Positions 1 through 6,202 are shown, counted from the stretch's first letter. The stretch: 6,731 nt of DNA from Leptospira sp. (GCA_021413405.1 JAIOQL010000624.1:1-6731), one strand, 5' to 3'. Numbers and translations: made by a program. Notes: a model not told the origin generated them from the letters alone.

Positions 1-2043
1 AATGAAGAGTTCATCGGGAAACGGGAACTTGTTTCACTGACTCCGCTGTATGAAGCACTTCTCGACATTGCAGTTTTAAAAAATGAATACATCTTCGTTA
101 TGAACCGGAAAGGAATAGTTCATCTGAACATGGGAAGTCCGTTTCCGGTCGGGTCCAGGATTTCAATGGATCAGGATACAGAAAAAAAAATCTACTCGGG
201 GATTTCAGTTGGATCGTTCTATCTGAATGCTCCGAATACACAAAACATTACTTTGAATTCCTATCAGCTTTTACAGTTCAGCAATCTTGTTGTGGTCTAC
301 GGGAATGAAAAGAATTCAGCCTTCTATGAGATTGGCCGGATTCTCCGGCTTGAGAAATATATTATTTTCTTTTCAATTGTGGGAATTCTTATCATCTCTT
401 TTATCTTTTCACATTGGCAAAGAATAAGATTCCGCAAGCTGAGCAGTGCAATGAAGGATCTCGCAAAAGGAGATTATGCAACACGGGTTGAAAAAAACCA
501 GTTTCATACATACGATGAGTTTGAAGATCTTGCCCAGGCTTTTAATGCCACTGCTATGCAACTGGAAAAATACAATACGAAGAACCTTGAAAGATTAATT
601 GCAGCAAACAGGGAACTTGTCCGGGCGAATGAGGAACTGCAGGGAGCAAAACAATCCGCAGAAGACGCCAACATAGCGAAAACAAAATTTTTTACAAACA
701 TGAGTCACGAAATAAGAACTCCACTCAACGCAATTGTTGGATTTAGTCAGTTGATTCTGAACGATAATGTGAGTCTTCCGGAAACTCAGCAGCAATATCT
801 GAAGAGTATTTATGATTCCGGAAAAAATCTGACGGAGCTGATCAATAACGTGCTCGATCTGGCTAAGATAGAGGCAGGAAAGCTGACTCTAACCGAAGAA
901 GTTGTGAATCTGCAGCTTCTTTTTCAGAATATTTTTCATATCAACAGGGTTTCGGCGTTAAACAAAAATCTGAAATACAATTATGACTTCGATTCATCCC
1001 TTCCCACTTTCATCGTTACAGACCGGAACATGCTCAATCAGATTCTCATGAATCTTGTTGGTAATGCGATCAAGTTCACACCGGAAGGAAACGAAGTGAA
1101 GATGATTGCGAGAAAGGAAAACGATTCTGTAATTTTTGAGATATCTGACACGGGAATCGGTGTGCCAAAGGAAAGACAGGGAGCCATATTTGAAGCCTTT
1201 GAACAGGCGGATAAATCAACCCATAGAACTTTTGGAGGATCCGGGCTCGGATTAAACATTACTCAAAAAATAGTTAAAGTGCTTCGTGGTGAAATCTGGC
1301 TTGAAAGTGAGCCGGGACTCGGGTCTACATTTTTTGTCCGTTTACCTGTCACCGAAGCAAAATCCGCAGCAGCAATTGTGAACTCTAACCGTTACAACGA
1401 GATCAGTTTCTCACCGGGAATAAAAATTCTTGTAGTAGAAGACAATCCGGTTAACCAGCAGATTATGAAAGCCTATTTCAGAAAACTGGAGATCAGCAGC
1501 TTTTTTGCGGACGATGGAATCCAGGGAGTAGAGAAGACGAAAGAATTGCGGCCCGATCTTATCCTGATGGATATGCAAATGCCCGAAATGGATGGAATCA
1601 CTGCAACCTCAGAGATACGAAAAATTTCCGGTTTTGAAAAAACTCCAATAATCGGATTATCAGCGGATGCTTTTAAGGAAAGTGAAACAATTGCGATGCG
1701 GGCCGGAATGAATGATTACCTGACAAAACCGGTGGATTTCAACCGGATGCTCGCACTCCTTGTCAAATACCTTACCCATGAAGTCAGCGAAAATAATGAA
1801 ATAGAACTGAAGCTTCCTATGAGTGATTCACTGAAGCAGGAATTGGCGAAAGAGTTTCAGATCCTGTCAGAGATTCCTCCATTTTCCAGTGACCTGATTG
1901 TCAAGCAGGCAGACAAGATGCTACAGATGATCAGCGGATTTCAAAATATCTACGAGCCTGCATTGATTAAGGTTAAAGAAGCTGTTTATTCAAAGAATGC
2001 AAAACAAATTCCGGCGATTATCGGTGAAATCAAAAATGAATAA
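1..2043 (+). CDS. Hybrid sensor histidine kinase with C-terminal receiver (5' partial)
   Basis: The frame is open from base 1 to the TAA at 2041-2043, so the true start lies upstream; the ATG at 100 is internal. The visible 680 residues are, in order: the end of a probably periplasmic sensor region (about 1-118), one hydrophobic membrane segment (about 120-138), a HAMP linker (about 138-190), a polar coiled-coil helix (about 190-228), a HisKA domain with MSHEIRTP (phospho-acceptor H236), and a HATPase_c domain with N box (GNAIKF, N355), G1 box DTGIG (D383) and G2 box GGSGLGL (412-418). A receiver domain follows with acidic pair E480/D481, acceptor D524 in LMDMQMP, S554 and K576. About 90 residues after the receiver are helix-like and match no domain I recognise; they contain one His and no HPt-type motif. 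The kinase should autophosphorylate at the inner membrane and pass phosphate to its own receiver. It overlaps the next gene by 8 bp, pointing to one operon. The ligand is unknown. Family assignment is very secure. Confidence 0.96.
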   Translation, partial: NEEFIGKRELVSLTPLYEALLDIAVLKNEYIFVMNRKGIVHLNMGSPFPVGSRISMDQDTEKKIYSGISVGSFYLNAPNTQNITLNSYQLLQFSNLVVVYGNEKNSAFYEIGRILRLEKYIIFFSIVGILIISFIFSHWQRIRFRKLSSAMKDLAKGDYATRVEKNQFHTYDEFEDLAQAFNATAMQLEKYNTKNLERLIAANRELVRANEELQGAKQSAEDANIAKTKFFTNMSHEIRTPLNAIVGFSQLILNDNVSLPETQQQYLKSIYDSGKNLTELINNVLDLAKIEAGKLTLTEEVVNLQLLFQNIFHINRVSALNKNLKYNYDFDSSLPTFIVTDRNMLNQILMNLVGNAIKFTPEGNEVKMIARKENDSVIFEISDTGIGVPKERQGAIFEAFEQADKSTHRTFGGSGLGLNITQKIVKVLRGEIWLESEPGLGSTFFVRLPVTEAKSAAAIVNSNRYNEISFSPGIKILVVEDNPVNQQIMKAYFRKLEISSFFADDGIQGVEKTKELRPDLILMDMQMPEMDGITATSEIRKISGFEKTPIIGLSADAFKESETIAMRAGMNDYLTKPVDFNRMLALLVKYLTHEVSENNEIELKLPMSDSLKQELAKEFQILSEIPPFSSDLIVKQADKMLQMISGFQNIYEPALIKVKEAVYSKNAKQIPAIIGEIKNE
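2023..2027 (+). promoter_or_regulatory. Ribosome binding site inside the kinase gene for the REC-phosphatase
   Basis: GGTGA lies inside the last codons of the kinase gene, 8 nt before the ATG at 2036. It supports the start that gives MNKILIVDD, where the receiver begins exactly as usual. An in-frame ATG at 1997 would add 13 residues (MQNKFRRLSVKSK) that are no part of a receiver fold. Confidence 0.65.
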
Positions 2044-3193
2044 GATATTAATCGTTGATGACAATGAACATAATGTTCAGCAGGTACATTCTATTCTGGA
2101 AAAGTATAAATATTCTTCCGGCTTTCTTTTGGAACCTGAATTTTTCTTCGACAGGCTCCGGTATGAATCCTTCGATATTGTTCTGATGGATGTCAATATG
2201 CCTAACATCGATGGCCTGACTCTTTTGAAACAAATCAAAGCAAATGATGAGTTCAAAGAAATTCCTGTTATAATGCTGACCGCTGATGACAATGAAAAAG
2301 TTTTGAAGGAATGTTTTGATGCAGGCGCTACGGATTTTATTAAAAAACCAATCAGCGAAGTGGAATTAATTTCGCGGCTCAAGACAATCATTGCAAACAC
2401 CGACTATGTCAGGCGAATTAAAATGCAATCGGAATCCCTTCGGAAATCCAAGGAAACGTTAGACAATCTTTATGGCGAGATTATGGAAGATCTGGAACGC
2501 GCGAAAGAAACTCAGAAATCTCTCGTTGCTCTCGAATTTCCTGATTCGGACAAATTCCGGCTCTTCACTTATTTTAAACCAATGGAAAAAGTCGGGGGAG
2601 ATTTCATCAGTTATGAAATATGCCGCGATGGCAGAATTGACATTCTTTTTGGGGATGTTTCAGGACACGGAACTTCTGCAGCTATGATTTCCTGCATGGC
2701 AGTCCTTGCTTTCAAAATGGCAAGTTCCCGGAATGTGAGCCCCGCAGAGGGACTTCGTACAATTCAAAATCTTTTGTCACCACTTGTTATTGAGCACCAC
2801 ATAGTAGGTATCTATGTCAGCTACTATCCGGATTCAGGGAAAATTGATTATTCGTACGCAGGACACCACGAAATGATTCTTCTGTCCGGTGAAGAAATGA
2901 TCCCGCTTCCCGGACGTGGTATGCCACTCCTGATCATTCCGAATCCTTCCCTCATTGATTATACATTTCAATTGAAGCCCGGTTCAAAAGTTTTCTTATA
3001 TTCTGACGGGTTGCCGGAAGCAATGGACAATGAACAAAGAATATTTGGCTTCGAAGAGCTCAACGATCTCTGTAATGAGTATCACGCTCTTCCCGGACAA
3101 AAAATACTCGAGAGCATTGCGGACGATGTACTAAAGTTTTGCGATGGTAATGTCCGGGACGACATGACGATGCTACTTATGGAAATCCTCTGA
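2036..3193 (+). CDS. Response regulator with SpoIIE/RsbU-type PP2C serine phosphatase output
   Basis: This is a 385-residue soluble protein. Residues 1-120 are a receiver with acidic pair D8/D9, acceptor D52 in LMDVNMP, T82 and K104 before P105. A charged helical linker (about 121-165) leads to a PP2C-like SpoIIE domain (about 170-385). Its metal-binding signatures are all present: VGGDF (D189), FGDVSGHG (D207), YAGHH, LYSDGLPEA (D324) and DDMTML (D375/D376). Family knowledge: such proteins dephosphorylate a phosphoserine on an anti-sigma-factor antagonist (STAS protein), freeing it to bind an anti-sigma factor, with phosphorylation of the receiver controlling the phosphatase. The gene overlaps the kinase gene by 8 bp, so the kinase is its likely phosphodonor (inference). 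No STAS or anti-sigma gene is visible in the window, so the downstream target is unknown. The start was chosen from the ribosome binding site and the receiver boundary. The gene ends 4 bp from the convergent neighbour. Confidence 0.95.
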   Translation: MNKILIVDDNEHNVQQVHSILEKYKYSSGFLLEPEFFFDRLRYESFDIVLMDVNMPNIDGLTLLKQIKANDEFKEIPVIMLTADDNEKVLKECFDAGATDFIKKPISEVELISRLKTIIANTDYVRRIKMQSESLRKSKETLDNLYGEIMEDLERAKETQKSLVALEFPDSDKFRLFTYFKPMEKVGGDFISYEICRDGRIDILFGDVSGHGTSAAMISCMAVLAFKMASSRNVSPAEGLRTIQNLLSPLVIEHHIVGIYVSYYPDSGKIDYSYAGHHEMILLSGEEMIPLPGRGMPLLIIPNPSLIDYTFQLKPGSKVFLYSDGLPEAMDNEQRIFGFEELNDLCNEYHALPGQKILESIADDVLKFCDGNVRDDMTMLLMEIL

Positions 3194-3197
3194 TCAG

Positions 3198-3512
3198 CTA
3201 TTGAAATTCACAGCCATATCTCTGGCTCGTAAACACGGCACTGTTCGTCATCCCAAGGCCGGAAACAGTTACAGATTTCTTTTCTTTATCCAGTGAAAAT
3301 TTGCTGATCGGGATGTATTGCCTGACATAGTTGTGGCAAAATTCTTCCGGTTGTCCGACGACGAAATAGCAGGAGCAGAATTCTTTTGCATAATAGGACG
3401 AAATGATCGAGGGAAAATTTTTCAGGTGGGTCCAGTTCAGAACCGCAAAAACAACTGCAACCGTAATGACCAGATCAATAGCGAATAACGTATATTTTAA
3501 TTTTTTGGACAT
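3198..3512 (-). CDS. Small membrane-anchored four-cysteine protein, partner of the serine hydrolase
   Basis: This is a 104-residue protein. An N-terminal lysine-rich start (MSKKLK) is followed by a hydrophobic stretch at about 8-26 that reads as an uncleaved membrane anchor, with the rest probably periplasmic. The outer part has four cysteines: C46 and C48 in CSC, C59, and C101 near the C-terminus (YGCEF). They could form two disulfides or a metal site. I do not know a named family. From memory, the pattern of CSCxFVxG, a middle segment with SVTVSGLG, and a terminal aromatic-xGC resembles a domain found at the N-terminus of some proteobacterial serine hydrolases of the 6-aminohexanoate-dimer-hydrolase type (recalled, not searched). 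This fits its position: it starts 10 bp after the serine hydrolase stop on the same strand, with a good ribosome binding site in the gap. A role as accessory or anchoring partner of that hydrolase is inferred. Confidence 0.8.
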   Translation of the reverse strand: MSKKLKYTLFAIDLVITVAVVFAVLNWTHLKNFPSIISSYYAKEFCSCYFVVGQPEEFCHNYVRQYIPISKFSLDKEKKSVTVSGLGMTNSAVFTSQRYGCEFQ

Positions 3513-3516
3513 AGGT

Positions 3517-3522
3517 TCACCT
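3517..3522 (-). promoter_or_regulatory. Ribosome binding site between hydrolase stop and small protein start
   Basis: On the minus strand the hydrolase stop is followed by AGGTGA, then ACCT, then ATG. The entire 10-bp gap is used as ribosome binding site plus spacer, which supports translational coupling of the two genes and fixes the ATG at 3512. Confidence 0.7.
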
Positions 3523-4728
3523 TTATTTTTTTATACTCTGCATTAGGAGTTTTAGAAATTGATTTTCGTTGAATGAATCATCCCGGTCATCGGCAACCCG
3601 GACAATAACCAGATCGAGGGAAGGAATGACCCAGATTTTCTGTCCCCAGTGTCCCGATGCTGCGAAAGTGTCGGAAGGTGCGGCTGGCCATGGCTTCGGA
3701 AAGCTACGCTTTGGATCCCCAAAATTTGTGTACCACTGTGCACTCATTTCATATTCTTCAAGCTTTGGATAGTTTGGAGTAGTGAAAAACGACGGTGCAG
3801 TTGTAACCGAATAGTCTACCCAGCCATCAGGCAAAATCTTTTCATTGTTCCATCGTCCGTCATTCAGATAGAGTTGGCCAAATTTTGCAATGTCCCTTGG
3901 GGTTGCATAAATGTAGGAAGATCCGACGAAAGTTCCGGATTTGTCTCTCTCCCACGTGACATTTTTCATTCCTATGCGGTCGAAAAGCCTTTCCCATGGC
4001 AATGTCGCATAACGTTCCTTGTAAACATTTTTCAAAATTGACATCAGCAGGTTTGAATCTCCGCTGGAATAGTACATGAATGTGCCCGGTGTGTGCGCAA
4101 GAGGGAAACCGGCAGTAAATTTTGCCATGTCGTTTCGTCCCCCGGTATAAAGCATTGCGATCACAGATGATTTGAGGGGTGATGCTTCATAGCCTTCACT
4201 CCATTCAATCCCGGAACTCATCCGCAGGATGTTGTCAATGGATATTTCTTTGTGGGAGTCAGAGTCCAGTTCCGGGAAATATCGGTATGCTTTTTCATTC
4301 AGATCCATCTTTCCGTCTTTTACTGCGATGCCGTATAACGCATTGACGAAACTTTTTGAAACAGACCACACTAGATGCGGCCGTTCCGCAGTGAAGCCTC
4401 TTGCATATTTTTCTGCAACAATGTAGCCACCGCGAACGATCAGAAGTCCGTCTGTGCGGATTCCCTTCCGGTCGATATCATCACCGGTTCTGGCAAAACA
4501 ATAGTCGAGAACCTTTGCGAGTTCGGCAGAATTGATCCCCTGTTTTTCAGGAATAGCTGTTTTCCAGTCTGCTGTGGGCCAGTAGTCCCTGTAGGGAATT
4601 TTCCTGTTAGAACTTTTCAGTATAACTTTCGGGTCGGGAGATTTTTCTTTTTTTTGTGCAATCAGATTTATGGAAAAGAATAAAGTTAGTATGCCGGATG
4701 CCGCGATCACTTTTGTGAATTTTTTCAA
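3523..4728 (-). CDS. Exported serine hydrolase of the class C beta-lactamase fold
   Basis: This is a 401-residue protein. It begins with a Sec-type signal peptide (KK-containing n-region, hydrophobic core about 7-24, likely cleavage after LIA near residue 24; no lipobox cysteine). The mature part is one beta-lactamase/transpeptidase domain. The catalytic SxxK is S122-V-S-K125 in WSVSKS, the second motif is Y220-S-S (in place of the usual YxN), and the third is H360-W-G (in place of KTG), followed by QKIWV and a strand-forming LDLVIVRV. This set matches the Pfam Beta-lactamase family branch that includes 6-aminohexanoate-dimer hydrolase, esterases and D-amino acid peptidases rather than true beta-lactamases. 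The substrate cannot be read from sequence. The protein probably acts in the periplasm or outside the cell. It is transcribed with the small cysteine protein 10 bp downstream. The MBL-fold gene lies 77 bp upstream on the same strand without a clear terminator, so read-through is possible. The start is TTG; no in-frame ATG fits, because a TAA lies six codons upstream (4744-4746). Confidence 0.92.
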   Translation of the reverse strand: MKKFTKVIAASGILTLFFSINLIAQKKEKSPDPKVILKSSNRKIPYRDYWPTADWKTAIPEKQGINSAELAKVLDYCFARTGDDIDRKGIRTDGLLIVRGGYIVAEKYARGFTAERPHLVWSVSKSFVNALYGIAVKDGKMDLNEKAYRYFPELDSDSHKEISIDNILRMSSGIEWSEGYEASPLKSSVIAMLYTGGRNDMAKFTAGFPLAHTPGTFMYYSSGDSNLLMSILKNVYKERYATLPWERLFDRIGMKNVTWERDKSGTFVGSSYIYATPRDIAKFGQLYLNDGRWNNEKILPDGWVDYSVTTAPSFFTTPNYPKLEEYEMSAQWYTNFGDPKRSFPKPWPAAPSDTFAASGHWGQKIWVIPSLDLVIVRVADDRDDSFNENQFLKLLMQSIKK

Positions 4729-4736
4729 TTTGATTT

Positions 4737-4741
4737 TCCCC
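4737..4741 (-). promoter_or_regulatory. Ribosome binding site supporting the TTG start of the serine hydrolase
   Basis: On the minus strand GGGGA sits 8 nt before the TTG at 4728-4726. It is a modest Shine-Dalgarno match. The signal peptide (MKKFTKV) begins right at this TTG and the next in-frame ATG is at residue 141, so the weak site and the rare start are the best choice. Confidence 0.5.
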
Positions 4742-4763
4742 GCTTATTTTTACCAGACTGGAT

Positions 4764-4792
4764 TCGAAAATAAAAGGAAGCAATCGAAAATA
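4764..4792. repeat. 9-bp direct repeat (TCGAAAATA) at 20-bp spacing in the intergenic gap
   Basis: TCGAAAATA occurs at 4764-4772 and again at 4784-4792, a centre-to-centre distance of 20 bp, or about two helical turns. It is followed on the hydrolase side by the short palindrome CCAGACTGG (4753-4761). The repeat lies in the 77-bp gap upstream of the serine hydrolase, where a regulator could bind both copies on one face of the DNA. It may equally be chance in AT-rich sequence; no regulator is identified. Confidence 0.3.
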
Positions 4793-4805
4793 GTCTATCT
4801 TTAAT

Positions 4806-5894
4806 TCATTCTTCCTGTTCCTCCGGATATTTCAGAGGCCCGTCAGAGTTCCACCCATCGCGATCGGGCTCATGATATGCCGTACGAAAACCGCCCTTTC
4901 CGGTAGTAAAAACCCTGGCTCCCCGATGAATCAATGCGCGAACGATTCCTTTACGCGGGTGCTCTTCATCATCTACCGTTGCGCTAATGATTGCCGTGAA
5001 GGTTTCCTCGCCGGGGGCCGGGGAGGCATTCTGCTTTTCGCCCAGCCATCGATTCAAAATTCGCGCAGAGACATTATGCCTGGATCCATGGTGCGGTACT
5101 TGAAATCGATCAACACCCGGCAAATTCAAACCTACCGTTGGGGCATAGTGGGCGGCTTCCTCAAGTGCTGTGCGACCTGCATCCCCTGTGAGCAGGATTC
5201 TCTGCCCACAGAGGTTTGCATATTGGACGACGCTCATATTGTTTTCTGGACTCGTATCATTCTTAGAAAAGGTTTCTATTCCCCAGGCTGCGGGGAGTAA
5301 ATGAGTGGCCTGGGTTACAGCTGACTCAAGAATACTTTTAAGATTAGTTGTTTGGGAAGAATTTGCAGCCGAAGGATCCGGACTTTTCTCCGATGCAATA
5401 ATCAAATCAAGATAAGCCGCCTTGCTGGGAGCCATTATCATAAATAGTCCAATCTCGGAGCCTTGAAACGGAGCATAGATAGGGATATCTTTTTCTTTTG
5501 CAATCTTTTCAAGAATTACAATGGCAGAATAGATTTCTTTCAGTCGGAGGATAAGATTTTCTTCAGACTTGAATTTTTCAAATTTAGGGAGGAGTTCCTT
5601 TGCGTACAGCCACGGACGCAACATCCAGAGCTCTTCGACTTCGCATTCTTCCAAAACAGTCTGCAGTCCGTCTGTGTGATCGAAGTCCGGATGCGTTACA
5701 ATCACGGCATCTATATGCAAAGCGGAATCATAATGGTCTCGAATGTGTTTTACTAATTTTTCTCCAGTCGTTTGGCAGCCTCCATCAACGACATGAATAC
5801 GCTGCTCTTTCACTATCCGGTAGCGTATGGCAATGGCATCACCGCTTTTTTTTGCATCTACGTCCAAAAAATCGATTTCAAAGTAGTCCGGCAT
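4806..5894 (-). CDS. Stand-alone ComEC/Rec2-like metallo-beta-lactamase-fold hydrolase
   Basis: This is a 362-residue cytosolic protein with no signal peptide or membrane segment. Order of motifs: strand HVVDGG (D37), metal-binding THPDFDHTDG (H68, D70, D72, H73), LLTGDAG (D238), QVPHHGS (H268/H269), and a C-terminal block with EHP (H312), RALIHRGARVFTT and GKGG. The last block and PHHGS are signatures of the ComEC/Rec2 C-terminal MBL domain. Here that domain stands alone, without the competence channel. Between about residues 100 and 215 there is a long insert of helices and a low-complexity Ser/Asn/Thr-rich stretch. Family knowledge: such proteins are metal-dependent phosphodiesterases or nucleases in many cases. 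Some related MBL proteins occur in anti-phage loci such as type 1 AVAST, but no STAND ATPase partner is visible here. The substrate is unknown. The start at 5894 has AGGTGA 4 nt upstream. Confidence 0.9.
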   Translation of the reverse strand: MPDYFEIDFLDVDAKKSGDAIAIRYRIVKEQRIHVVDGGCQTTGEKLVKHIRDHYDSALHIDAVIVTHPDFDHTDGLQTVLEECEVEELWMLRPWLYAKELLPKFEKFKSEENLILRLKEIYSAIVILEKIAKEKDIPIYAPFQGSEIGLFMIMAPSKAAYLDLIIASEKSPDPSAANSSQTTNLKSILESAVTQATHLLPAAWGIETFSKNDTSPENNMSVVQYANLCGQRILLTGDAGRTALEEAAHYAPTVGLNLPGVDRFQVPHHGSRHNVSARILNRWLGEKQNASPAPGEETFTAIISATVDDEEHPRKGIVRALIHRGARVFTTGKGGFRTAYHEPDRDGWNSDGPLKYPEEQEE

Positions 5895-5898
5895 TTTT

Positions 5899-5904
5899 TC
5901 ACCT
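5899..5904 (-). promoter_or_regulatory. Ribosome binding site of the MBL-fold gene
   Basis: AGGTGA on the minus strand lies 4 nt before the ATG at 5894. It is the same hexamer that precedes the small cysteine protein, which supports this start. Confidence 0.7.
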
Positions 5905-5912
5905 ATTTCTTG

Positions 5913-5935
5913 GACTCGCCTGATACTGGCGATTC
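5913..5935 (-). other. Short hairpin in the MBL-gene leader
   Basis: TCGCC (5916-5920) pairs with GGCGA (5928-5932) around a 7-nt loop. Two more base pairs (5913/5935 and 5914/5934) extend it past one mismatch. The hairpin would sit about 9 nt upstream of the ribosome binding site in the transcript. There is no T-run, so it is not a terminator. It could modulate translation or stability, or be incidental. Confidence 0.35.
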
Positions 5936-5965
5936 GTTAGCGTTCCCATGTTTTTGGATATTTAA

Positions 5966-5994
5966 AAAATATTTTTTTGTCTTCTCCTTGCCAA
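5966..5994 (-). promoter_or_regulatory. Candidate sigma-70-type promoter for the MBL-fold gene
   Basis: Read on the minus strand, TTGGCA (5994-5989, five of six matches to TTGACA) is followed after 17 bp by TATTTT (5971-5966, four of six matches to TATAAT). A transcript would start near 5959 and carry a leader of about 65 nt containing the hairpin and ribosome binding site. The AT-rich setting makes chance matches easy. Confidence 0.4.
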
Positions 5995-6165
5995 TTCCGG
6001 CATTGATTGTAAATTTTCGGTTTGGATATTTATCGTTTAAGATTTTAATTTCTTAAAATATTAAGGAGAGAAGCGGTTTTGATTTCAGACATTCATCTTA
6101 CCTATATAAGTTAATCGAATCGGTCAGTTTTATTTTGTTCCTTTGCAATAGAAATTATTTAATTA

Positions 6166-6196
6166 TTTACATCTAAACAGTTAAATAGTATATATT
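6166..6196 (+). promoter_or_regulatory. Candidate promoter of the Fic gene with -10 next to the start codon
   Basis: TATATT (6191-6196) is a five of six match to a -10 hexamer. TTTACA (6166-6171) is a possible -35 but the 19-bp spacer is long. The -10 ends 6 bp before the ATG at 6203, so transcription would begin at or next to the start codon, consistent with the lack of a Shine-Dalgarno sequence. Confidence 0.35.
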
Positions 6197-6202
6197 CCAA
6201 TT

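Larger units (their letters stand above)
5895..6202. other. AT-rich divergent intergenic region between MBL-fold and Fic genes
   Basis: These 308 bp lie between two divergent genes and hold no convincing gene. Seen here: the MBL ribosome binding site, a small hairpin in its leader (5913-5935), a candidate minus-strand promoter (5966-5994), an AT palindrome (ATATTT/AAATAT, 5958-5972), an inverted repeat CTTAA/TTAAG (6052-6065), an isolated Shine-Dalgarno-like AAGGAG (6063-6068) followed by an 11-codon frame from TTG at 6079, and a candidate plus-strand promoter close to the Fic start (6166-6196). Base composition becomes clearly more AT-rich from about 5950 rightward, matching the Fic gene rather than the MBL gene. 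Confidence 0.75.

Noticed and set aside
100..102. ATG at 100 as the start of the kinase gene
   Set aside because: The same frame is open for 33 codons back to base 1 with protein-like sequence, and no ribosome binding site precedes this ATG. The gene is cut by the window edge.
182..190. Run of nine A residues in the kinase gene as a phase-variable tract
   Set aside because: The frame is intact and encodes Lys codons in an AT-leaning gene. Nine A residues alone are weak evidence for programmed slippage.
1997..1999. ATG at 1997 as the start of the REC-phosphatase
   Set aside because: It would add 13 residues ahead of a receiver that begins cleanly at MNKILIVDD. The ATG at 2036 has GGTGA at proper spacing.
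2077..2400. 107-codon minus-strand open frame inside the receiver domain
   Set aside because: It is the complement of a conserved receiver and its translation is not domain-like.
3212..3227. AGCCA/TGGCT inverted repeat near the operon junction as a terminator
   Set aside because: The stem is only 5 bp with no T-run on either side, and it lies within the coding end of the small protein.
3649..4041. 130-codon plus-strand open frame inside the serine hydrolase gene
   Set aside because: It lies entirely antisense to a gene with intact catalytic motifs and its translation shows no recognisable domain. It is a shadow frame.
3523..4728. Serine hydrolase as an antibiotic-resistance beta-lactamase
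   Set aside because: The YxN and KTG motifs of class C enzymes are replaced by YSS and HWG, which points to a different hydrolase branch.
4872..5300. 142-codon plus-strand open frame inside the MBL-fold gene
   Set aside because: It is antisense to well-conserved ComEC-like motifs, with no family pattern. It is a shadow frame.
4806..5894. MBL-fold gene as the first gene of an AVAST-type defence system
   Set aside because: No STAND ATPase or companion gene is present. The neighbours are a serine hydrolase and a divergent Fic gene.
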